Below are positions 55,195 to 64,000 of a stretch of 64,000 nucleotides of DNA, piece by piece. A program made the position numbers and the translations under genes. This stretch comes from Gamarada debralockiae (lineage: Eukaryota; Ascomycota; Leotiomycetes; Helotiales; Hyphodiscaceae), in NCBI GenBank assembly GCA_002803225.1, contig NXFV01000021.1, positions 33,757-97,756 of the forward strand. The letters run 5' to 3'. Within the stretch, counting starts at the first letter, position 1. Every line of letters starts with the position of its first letter. The notes under the pieces were generated by a model that did no database searches, was not told where the DNA came from, and was given only the letters and a program-made list of their open reading frames with translations.

Positions 55195-56439
55195 TTTCAC
55201 TTGGTGCTTGTGATGAGATCAGGTTCGTCTTCGATGGTTTGTTGTGTGTCAGTATGTGGAGTTGTTTCAAAGGTATTGATCGATTGCAAGCTTTGAGGTT
55301 GAATGTTTTGAGGGAGCTCGAAGTGGTTTTGATAAGAATTTTCGAATTTCTTTTGTCCGATTCAACTGTTCACAATACACGACAGTTTCGTACTAAAAAG
55401 GAGGCGCTTCAAGAGGTTGTGCATGATCATCTGAGTTCGCCTCTCTGATTGCCTAGCCCTTCCTCCAACATTGAACTAGCGTCTCCATTCTACACTTGTC
55501 GCTAGCAGCCTTGGCGAGAATTGCAAGCTTGGACTTTATTTTTTATAACCTTTTGTTGTTTCTGCTCATAATGTGTTCAGCAATAAGATTCAAAGTGCCA
55601 AGACTGTGGAAATAAAAGGACTCGACGCACCGTCTTGTCCAAGTCAAATCCGTCGCCTACTCTCCTCCTTCGCCAACCTCTCCGTACTTGTCTTTTCAGG
55701 TCAGCTTCGGCGTTTGACATAGCAGTAGTCAAATTAACCTTTCAGGTCTTTGCCAGGAGCGAGGCTACCCAAACCGTCCCGACCAGATCATATTGGAGCT
55801 CATGCTTGAGTTAAAGGGATCATCGTATATCCTTTTAAAAGTAAGGCTGAGACTCCACGAGAAGTCTACGCTGTGACAAAGTAAGGGAAGGATTTAGAAA
55901 CAGACTGGACTCATCGCAAGTTATGGAAGGAACAGCTCCAGACGGTAGTTAGGTGAGGTACATATGCTTGGTTTGAAGTATATATACCAGTAGAAAGAGC
56001 AAGCCCACGAGGCGTTGCCATCAAAGTAGAGATCCAGCTGTGTTCAAAATATCCTATTCTTTCAGCTGATTCGTCAACTATTATTGGACCTCAAGTTGGG
56101 ACAGAAAAAGATTGACCAAGAGCAAACTTCCACTCCTGTTCGGAGTTTGCCGGGCCGCAGCTCTAATCAGCAAGAAGCCAAATAACCGACGTGGCGCAAA
56201 GGGAAACGTAGAAATACACTCAATCATTTGAGAGAACAAAGAAAGTCATCCGTTTGTGGTGTCTAGCGCATTCGTTCACTTAAGTATGTGAGACCCAACA
56301 AGCAGCCTCATGTAGTCGCACCTGTCCAGCAAATCTTGATGTCTGCGGCTCGCACTTTATCAAGACTTCTACGGCCCAAAATGGGAACGGCATACACGCA
56401 CTTCCACTCGATGAATGTATCGCAGTTTCTCCATACCTA
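55195..56439. other. Intergenic, nothing recognised
   Basis: 1.2 kb with no domain in any frame. The left part is the promoter and 5' leader of the small orphan gene; the right part is the 3' flank of the DUF5672 gene. Confidence 0.35.
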
Positions 56440-57448
56440 TCAATAGGAACCCTCCTTTATCAACTTCCATTCCGGGCACCACTTATCAACCTTCGCTAAG
56501 TTATCGCTTTGCCACCTCTCCACCTGATGGTATCCCAAAGGATGCTCAGACCAGATAGCTTCAACCGCGAAGCTAGCCGCAACCTCGTCGCTTGGTAGAT
56601 GTGCGGCTGGGCTGCCATCTGCCTTCGGTGGTAATTTGACCATCTTCTTATAGTACCACTGATCCTCAACCTCATGAAATTCAAAAGACTCGTCGTCGGG
56701 ATGTTCCTGTTTGTATTCACCCTCCGCTGTAAAGTTCCACAGCGAGATGATAGACAACATCATGTTGCGATTGCGTAGCGAAAGTCCGCCATTGAAGCCT
56801 ACGCCGTAATAGACCGAAACAGGTGCACCGATGAAGTCATACTCAAGAAACTCATCAACTTGTTTCTCGCTATTCCCACAGAGGATAGAGTCCGCTTGAA
56901 ATAGAAGCACGTGATCGGCCGGTGCCAGCTGCTCCCAGAGCCAAGGGTCTGTCAGGAAGGCCGACACGGTGAAAGCACTGAAAAGCTTGACGTGCTCCGG
57001 GAGGGGGACGATATGAATTAGGCCGGCATTTATAAGCCGCACGAATGGCGCACAGTTGAAGGTTGGTGGTGGAGAAGGACCCGTGAAGATGATAATAGGC
57101 CACTCAGGCCCCAGGACGGCCGAGAAGTGCAGAATCAATGGGACTAGAGTGTCTAGTGGTCGAGTGTCAATGATAGTAGCGACTCTGTTGCCCCTGATTA
57201 TTTTGCCCAACGGATGAACATCTTGTTGAATGGAGGCGTTGTCGGTTATGTCCTCAATAACATTGCGAGAGCTCTCAAGCCTTGATCTCTGACTCGAGAC
57301 GAAGATAGCGACAAGAGCAAAGAAAGAGAGGGTTGCAAAGACTGATACTCTTGCGACGCGAGGATCTGCCAGCACACATGTCAGTTTCTCCAGGCGTTAT
57401 CTCGAGAAGAGAGCCTCCAAACAGGACCGACATACTGCTGAATTGCAT
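56440..57448 (-). CDS. DUF5672 family type II membrane protein (glycosyltransferase-like)
   Basis: Exon 1 at 57436-57448 (ATGCAATTCAGCA), a 70-nt intron with GTATGT donor, ACTGAC branch site and CAG acceptor, and exon 2 at 56440-57365; 312 aa. This start is preferred because the long exon has no ATG upstream of its membrane helix. The helix (VSVFATLSFFALVAIFVSS) gives type II topology. The lumenal part has VATIIDTRPLDTLVPLILHF, HVLLFQADSILC (DxD-like position), EYDFIGAPV, GVGFNGGLSLRNR, EDQWYYKKM and EHPLGYHQVERWQ, the ordered motifs of fungal DUF5672, which resembles GT-A-type transferases. The Golgi is the likely site. Activity unproven. Confidence 0.85.
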
Positions 57449-59689
57449 CGAGGGCGGAGGAGGAGAGAGCCTATCAGCTATTGATCTAAACCATGGAGAG
57501 GAAAACAGTCTAAAATTGGAATTGTAACTTGTGATTTTATGGGGAACGTTGAAGTTTACTCAAATTGCAAAGAGCATTTTCGCGGGGTCCCATGAGCTGC
57601 CAAGGCTGCTACGCCGCCGCATCGCAACCTCAGACGGGCCACCTCCCAAAAAGAGAGATGGCTGTCCGAGCCTCGGCGCATGTTGACAGAGCAGCGAAAC
57701 TAGGCGCCTAATAATCTCATGTTTATTACGTACCTTTCCATAACGATAAGTTGCATTGGTTTTGACGCGAAATCAGCTAAGTGAAGCTCGACCTGTCTCG
57801 CTTGTTCTAGTAACTTGCAGCTTGTCTCTTCTGTGGGCGATAATGCAAGTCATTCGTAACGCTATGCGCCGTAAATCGTGCAGTGCACGGACACCAAGGT
57901 CCCTTTAGAGATTTCTTTAATAAAACACAGACAGATTGAATCATTACTATTAAATAGAATCGTTTAGCTCTATACTACCCTAGCATAAGCGAAAAGCCTC
58001 CTCTCGAGGCCCAGTCTTCAGACAGTCGACAAATTTAAGGCGTGCAAGAATAGTATTAAATAGAAAAAGAAATTTACTTCCAGATACAGCATTGAAAGTA
58101 CACTTTATTTTTTTTTATAACGTAGGATATTAAGTGCGTAGATGAATAGAGGTGTGGTTGCAGGGGTAGTCCAATCGTCAAAAGTGGTCATACGACCGAG
58201 CAAGAGCTACTCTCAAATAAAATCCCTCTCAATATACCCTATATATGCTTCGTTATTTCTTATACATACTCCTGTTGTTTCAAGCCCTCTTGATTATTTA
58301 GAGGTAATAATAAAGCAATAAGACTTCCTAAACTAAGAACAGAGGTTATTGCACTCTAGATGAGAAGAGATAGCACCACTTATGAAGGAGATAGGAGCGG
58401 GGAGGAGGTAATAGAGACAGTGGAGTGATTAGAAAACAGCTTCCGAGTCTCTCAATAACCAAACAGAACGTAGTGAGATTCAGTGTATCTACCCTCCTAT
58501 GGAGAAGCTTTACGGCCCACCCACGAGGATGCGTCGTGCATAGCAATCATCCAACATCAAACGCCAAAGCCCATATTCACGCATTCTTGAATCTAAAATT
58601 ATCTTTGCAAACAACCGAAAGAGGTTTGCTAAAGTTCCCACGTGTCATAGCTTCCACTCACGTTATCTCCTATCGGTTGCTCTACCCCAAAGAAGCTGAA
58701 GCCACGCCATTGAAGTGGTGGGGTTAGGCGTCACTTGCGCATCTCTATTTGTTACCTAGGCTTTCACGCCCGTAGGATTCTGCCACATTTCGGAGCTCTC
58801 AGAGCTATATCAACCTGACCCCTATCTCTCCCTCTCTCGAGCCTTACTCAACATCGTTTATCGAACTCCACTATCTAGCATCTCTATCCTCGATCTAAGA
58901 GTTTCGGGTTGAGCAAACAGCTGAGCAAAAGAAGAACTGTGTTCACTCTTTCCTATCGGGACAATCTATTTCTGTTCCCTCATTTTGCACAGCTAGCGGT
59001 ATGAAAGAGGGAGGAGGAAGAAAAGAAGGGAGAGCAAGCTCTGCCAGGAGGCGGAGATGATGACGAATTCACGAAAAAGACCTACAGCTCAACCAATACT
59101 ACGGGATACAGCTCGCGGAGCTCGGGCGGTGGATATGGTGTGGCTCTTCCTACAGTGGAGGATATAGCGGAGCTGATGGTTCTTATTCCGATGGAGGTGA
59201 TGGAGGGGAAGGTAGTAAGGAAAGATGGCCTTGATCAGAAGCCTGTCCTTCATAGAAGTCTTGTGAGCTGTCTCAAGGCTGGAAGCGATCCCTTCTGCTT
59301 TATGAACTTACGTGATGGCTCGGACTATTTTTCTGCTTGGCGAATTTAACTGAAGCTTGGCTTTTTATGAATGAAGAGTCCATTTGATATCTTTCATCTC
59401 CAGAAACACGTAAATAATGATCAAATGTTTTCTGAAATCTCACAGGGATAGTTTTTCAACTGCCGGACATACGGGAGCTGCACCGTTGAGGTGGTGTGGG
59501 CACTCTCCCTATTCGCTGGCACCGATCGCCTATCTCTCGCCAACTACTACGCTGCAAGGCTATCAATCACATGTTCCGAGAACCCAGTTTTATAGCCATT
59601 GACCTTGATAAGTTGTTTCCGAGAAATCATCGCTCGAGCCAAGTATTCCTCTGAAGCCGTAAACTCAATCTCGACGGGGCTTCAATCAA
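57449..59689. other. Long non-coding and decayed region
   Basis: 57.9-58.35 kb is AT-rich. Around 59.05-59.35 kb a Gly/Ser-rich string appears broken across frames (SSGGGYG in one, GYSGADGSYSDGGDGGEG in another), suggesting a decayed low-complexity coding region. No intact gene. Confidence 0.35.
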
Positions 59690-59988
59690 ATGGAAGAACA
59701 TCACAAGAAGAAGTAAAGCGATTCTACCTGAACTCGCACTTGGTAAGCTGACAGAATGTAGGTACCACGAGGAAGAGGAAAGGAAGAAGAAGGAGCATGC
59801 GGGGAAAACAGAGGGAACCAATCATCACGACGCACACTCTTCATCCAAGGCAGAAGGCCATGCTTCGAGCAGTGGACATCACAGCCATACGCATTACGGT
59901 CATGGTGGAGGATATGGCGGTGGTCGCGATGACGCTCACGAGAGAGATACCGATGCTGGTGGATATCGAGATGGGCACGTGGAAGGGT
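59690..59988 (+). pseudogene. Possible relic of a His/Gly-rich low-complexity protein
   Basis: In one frame from about 59757: YHEEEERKKKEHAG, then NHHDAHSSSKAEGHASSSG, HHSHTHYGHGGGYGGGRDD and RDTDAGGYRDG before a TAG. Just upstream, in another frame, SQEEVKRFYLNSHL ends at a GTAAGC. The 23 bases between are too few for an intron, so the two pieces are probably separated by a shift. Composition resembles hydrophilic or metal-binding proteins, but identity is unknown. A long minus-strand open frame here is its shadow. Confidence 0.3.
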
Positions 59989-60192
59989 AGGAAGGCGGAT
60001 GATGTTACGTTGCGATTGTTGTGTTGAAGAGAGTCGGTTTAGGTGGAAAGAATCTTCGGCGTTTGGCCAGGGAGGTGGAATTGCTGTTGCGCAATTGGAC
60101 GTTGCCAAATTTTTGGCCATTTGGAGCTCCTACATCTCAGACTATCACTTCTCCTTTTTGTATGAATTCCTTCTTGCCATAGCCGAAGCTCC

Positions 60193-61020
60193 TTATGTCC
60201 GCAATCTCGTCGGTCTCAAATACCAAGACCCAATGCTGATGGCACTGACAACCATCGAGCAACCTGTGAAAATCACCACAGCTTTGTATCTGTTTGCACC
60301 ATAATCTGTCTTGTTCACCAAACTCGAAAGGAGACCAGAACTAATAGGACCAGCAAGCACATTTCCTACTCCCTGCCCAAAGCAAAAGATTGCGAACGTA
60401 GCAAGTGCTGCAGTTAGTTCCCCTGTGACCGCGGTTCCCATTCGGACACGCATGGAAATATAACCGTATCCGAAGAAACCATAAACAAGAGCGAAGATGA
60501 TGAGGGGAGCCAGAGAATTTGCAAATCCCCAGAGTGTGAGCGAAGCTATTGCCGCCATTGCTGAGGAGGAGAGGATGAGCACGTTGAGCGGGATTCGGCC
60601 ATCGGAGAGGAATCCAAAAGTGAACTGACCCAGAACCTGCGCAATACTCATGAGCGCCAGAAGCAACGCTCCTTTCGTGGAACTGAGACCGATCGAAGTA
60701 GCATACGACGGCCAGATACAGCGACGGAAAATAGAATCCAAGTCCCGGCGCAACGTTTGAGGTGCAGAACACCCAAAAGAGCGGCTTCTTCAAGAAGGAC
60801 CAATCGGTTCACGCCATCACACTTTGCTCAGCCGGAGGAAGGCGACCTTTGAACAGAGGCAGTAAAGATACCGTAAGAACAGTCATAGCAACAGCTATTG
60901 CTCTCAAGGTCGTTTGGTATCCGTATCTTTTGAGCAGTGCTTCAACAATAAAGGGGAATACCACGCCTAAAGCACTTGAGCCACTAGCAATAATACCCCA
61001 TACAAGAGTGCGAATCCTAT
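60193..61020 (-). pseudogene. MFS transporter pseudogene (monocarboxylate-porter-like)
   Basis: Minus strand: WGIIASGSSALGVVFPFIVE, AIAVAMTVLTVSLLPLFKGRL, then a TGA at 60809-60811 where Arg (CGA) is likely, KKPLFWVFCTSNVAPGLGFY, FPSLYL, a frame change at about 60710, then PSYATSIGLSSTKGALLLAL, FGFLSDGRIPLNVL and FGYGYISMRVRM, AIFCFGQGVGNVLAGP, to a stop at 60193. These are the second half of TM helix 4 onward to helix 12 of a fungal MCT-type carrier. The first 150 or so residues are absent. One stop, one frameshift and a missing 5' end make it non-functional. Confidence 0.75.
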
Positions 61021-62774
61021 TCTTAGATTAAAGGGAATGACGGATTGATAGATTCGAGTTTTCTTTACCCCACAGAATGGCTTCGAAGAGAAAGGTCGCG
61101 AAAGGTACTTTCCATGTTGATGATCTGCCATCAGTGGGCTCAAGTCCATTGATTTAGTGTGCTTCTGGATTTGGACGAGTTTCATTATGTGTCTCATCGT
61201 CTCCATTTTCGTGTACCCATAGTCTGGGTGTCCTCGGGTAGCTCTCGAGCTCAAACGATGTCATTATTGTGGAGGGCATAACGAAAAATTCACTTCCCAA
61301 AGGAGGAGAATCTGGGAGAAGAAGGAAAATAGATTCAAACTTGGCAGATGATTCGGTGAGGACTCATTTGCAAAACACTCTGCTTTAGCGCCGGTGTCGA
61401 TTGGCGGTGCGCCCTTCGAGTGCACGACCCCACATGACAAAAGTGGGGAAAAACCACTCAAGTACCAACGTAGCTCCTTAAATACCTCATGCTCCACGAA
61501 CATCAGAGACTTTGGATTAACAAATGACACACAGGCCAGGCTTCTTTACGAATGCCATCGAGTACAGCTTCAGAAGCAGATTGCTCGCACAACTTGTAAT
61601 ACTAGAAAACACAGCGACTGCTTCAGTCTTCAATTGGGATTCTGGGCCGTTGCTCATAGAATTCCTGTTAGCGAAGGGTCTTTCTGCTGTCGGGACCATC
61701 CTCGACAGCATCCGACAACGTGGAAAGAAAACTTTGATACGCCCAGTCAAAGCAGGAGCTTTGAAACATTCCCACGGTGAGTTCGGGTGGGTTTTCGAAG
61801 AAGCCTTTGCAGAGGTCTACCTGCCTTGAGGTCAATGTGCACCTAGGATGAGCTGTGGAAAGTGTGCCGCAAGTCCAATGGTGATTAGGCAAGTTGATCT
61901 TTATAGATAGAAGCATTGCGATATTGATGGAAACACTGACATCTCCAGAATAAGACAACGAGGCTTGCTGATGTCTGCTCTTTGAGAGACACAAGTAGCA
62001 AGATGGATGATGGCATTTGAAAATGAAATTTTGAAGGAAGCATTGGCAATTCCACCGCGACTGTTGTAAAGCGGATACGACGCGAAGAGCTCAGATACTT
62101 TACTTCACTCAAATCACTCATCCCGATTCAACCCTATTTAATACTTTGTGCTCCTCGTTCTCGCGTTCTCCAATTCTCTGGCTATGAATCCTTCTTTTTC
62201 ATCAACTCCAACCCTTCAGCTGCACCACTCGACACAAGGTCACCCAGTACATGGGATTACTAATTGACGCCCCCCAATGAGTTAGTAACTATTATTAATC
62301 CCGCTCAGTTTTGAACTGTTAAATTTACATTGTCGACAAGTTGTGTGTCGTCGAGAACATTATCGTTGTCAATCCTGACCCATTCGAGTCTATTGAGTTC
62401 AATGCACAGATGTATGGACTTGACACAGGTTGTTCATGGATGTGAATTACTGGATTTTACGAAGTATTTGACGATTGTGATGGAGTTCCAACGGTTTGCT
62501 TGCTTACTTTGACTAAAATCGGCGACGACTTTGTATGCGATTTGGTTTCCTTGCACTTTGGCAGGATTTCAAATATTTAATGCCGTTCATGAACCGCCGC
62601 TGGAAAAACAGGAGGCCCTGTGAATGATGGAGCAGGAGTGTTTACTGACTTCAGTGAGACAAGGCCACTCTGCTTTCCGGCCACCTTTCGTGGACAAGGG
62701 TTTATGAGAAGGAAGGGCAGGCAAAGGGTGATATAACTTGAAAACAGAATTCTATAATCTAGCACTTATATGGT
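61021..62774. other. Intergenic, nothing recognised
   Basis: Short open frames on both strands (61264-61530, 61524-61829) carry no motif. The right end is the 3' flank of the FAH-family gene. Confidence 0.35.
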
Positions 62775-63854
62775 CTATTTCTGGTTCTCGAACTTCGTGA
62801 CCAGTGTTCCGATGTATGGTAAGATCTCGACTGCAAATTCATCTCCTTCCCTCAAGTACTCCTTTGGATCGTATCCGAAGCCAACGCCAGCAGGAGTTCC
62901 TGTAAGGATGATTGTGCCGGGGAGGAGAGTTGTGCCTTGTGAGAGGAAGGAGACGATCTTTGGGACGGAGAAGATGAGATCGCTGGTTGAGGTTAGCGGG
63001 TTGCACTCGAAGAAAAGGTGGGGAATTGCTTACTCGCATCCACAATCTTGCATAACCTTACCATTCTTTAACCCTCTCAGTTTGAGCTTAGCTGGGTCAG
63101 GTACTAACGCGGTCGAAACGAGTACAGGTCCTACTATAAATTAGCAAGACGTCCCTTAGCCTTTCAAACAACTTACCAATCGGACAAGCACCATCAAACC
63201 CCTTACTATAACTCCATTGAGACTGCGCGAACTGAGCCGCACGACTGCTCACATCATTCGCAGCCGTATACCCCAGCACATATTCCAATGCCTCCGCTTC
63301 ACTAACATCCTTACACTTCTTCCCAATCACAATCACCAGCTCCGATTCGTAATCGCAGCAATCGTCCTTCAATGTGAACTTGGGAATTATCGTAGGTGCA
63401 GGATATGGGTCGGCGAGGGCAGTCGAAGGCTTCATGAAAACAGTCGGAATTTCGGGAATGGCCATCTTGGTTTCGTGGGCATGTTGCGCATACTATTTCT
63501 ATCAGCGAACGTAGTAGAGATTGCGGGAAATTTCCGACTCACGTTCAAGCCAATGCAGCGGATTGTGCCAACTTCTGACTCTGCAAGGGGAGAGAGCAGT
63601 TTGCCTACAGTTTCGGTCGTCCCAGTTGGTGCGCCCGGACTCAGGAGGGATGTACCGCTGTATGTCTCGATTTTGACTTCCTTGCCTCCAAGAATGGCAG
63701 CTCCGACATCGAGATCTTTATCTGCGGGCTGGCCGATCAGGATTTCGTTGGTGGAGGTTGGGATGAAGCGTACGAGACCTGGAGGAGAGAGTGAGTTACC
63801 TAGGAGCTCATCGAGAATGGGGGTTCGCTTACGTGTGAACGGTGGGATTGACAT
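62775..63854 (-). CDS. Fumarylacetoacetate hydrolase family protein
   Basis: Five exons: 63833-63854, 63543-63778, 63177-63492, 63034-63130 and 62775-62982, all in phase; 292 aa, ATG at 63852-63854. The 22-nt first exon is supported because the frame restored after it ([17 protein letters not shown]) is the usual FAH-family start. Motifs: [53 protein letters not shown] (metal-binding Glu pair), [50 protein letters not shown] and LREGDEF. The family splits C-C bonds or decarboxylates small diacids (FAHD1-like). The exact substrate is unknown. Confidence 0.9.
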
Positions 63855-63984
63855 GATCGCGAGAAAGTGCTGGTTATAACAGACTGAACGGAGGAAAGAA
63901 AGTCGAGATTGCAGGAAGAGTAGAAATGAGAAGCAACGGAAAAATTCCTATTCACTTTCCACTTACAGTACAGTACCTTATCTG

Positions 63985-64000
63985 CCCCCCCCCCCCCCCC
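63985..64000. repeat. Poly-C run at the window end
   Basis: At least sixteen C in a row to the last base. It may continue, or mark a sequencing or assembly edge. Confidence 0.8.

Noticed and set aside
55134..55448. 104-aa gene on the plus strand
   Set aside because: It overlaps exon 1 and the 5' leader of the better supported minus-strand orphan gene.
59701..60120. 139-aa minus-strand open frame
   Set aside because: Shadow of the His/Gly-rich plus-strand frame; no domain.
60341..60793. Second gene overlapping the MFS locus
   Set aside because: It is the other frame of the same carrier across its frameshift.
1..64000. tRNA or rRNA genes
   Set aside because: I looked for TPsiC-like GTTCRANNC with matching arms and found none that folds into a cloverleaf.
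63985..64000. Poly-C tract as a biological feature
   Set aside because: It sits exactly at the window end and may be a sequencing or assembly artefact.

Overview
The window reads as nuclear DNA of a filamentous ascomycete (Pezizomycotina). Genes carry short GT-AG introns of about 45-90 nt with CTAAC/CTGAC-like branch points. The gene families are typical of this group: HET, 2EXR, WSC-GH128, DUF3500, DUF5672, SUR7 and Swf1. A Leotiomycetes-like genome is my guess; no ribosomal or mitochondrial marker is present to test it.

Layout, left to right. 0-4 kb: the 3' part of a large disordered protein gene and a small single-pass membrane protein gene. 4-9.5 kb: mostly non-coding, with a decayed C2H2 zinc-finger array, an intact 2EXR gene and an AT-rich repeat zone. 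9.5-16 kb: a carbohydrate-active patch with a GH28 pectinase, a GH5 endoglucanase pseudogene and a WSC-GH128 glucanase. 16-28.4 kb: an accessory zone with a TA-flanked inverted-repeat element, a 2EXR pseudogene, a dsRNA-binding protein gene, a pseudogene of RNase H1 N-terminal domains, a seven- or eight-exon C2H2 gene and a HET pseudogene. 29-35.5 kb: a conserved core block with a SUR7/PalI-like membrane protein, the Swf1 palmitoyltransferase and, divergently, the telomere protein Rap1. 36-38.7 kb: a large broken gene. 39.4-41 kb: argininosuccinate lyase. 41.8-47.5 kb: a P450 pseudogene, a Hal3-like flavoprotein fusion and a GH78 relic. 48.7-55.2 kb: a secreted serine hydrolase, a DUF3500 gene split into two opposed halves around a repeat field, and a small three-exon orphan gene. 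56.4-64 kb: a DUF5672 protein, an MFS pseudogene and a five-exon fumarylacetoacetate-hydrolase-family gene.

The strongest pattern is decay. At least nine genes are recognisable but broken by stops or frameshifts, and they lie between intact housekeeping genes. Some stops fit the C-to-T change at CpA made by repeat-induced point mutation (TGG or CAG to TAG). Many others are single-base indels, so neutral decay is the simpler general account. The observations most worth checking are: the DUF3500 halves, which a single inversion of about 3.7 kb would rejoin; an argininosuccinate lyase whose first intron lacks an AG acceptor but stays open in frame; a Hal3/PPCDC-like domain fused to WW-rich repeats and lacking expected active-site residues; and an ARID-like segment inside Rap1. 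I did not find a defence system, a CRISPR array or a recognisable biosynthetic cluster. Multi-exon coordinates span all exons, and exon boundaries are given in the evidence.
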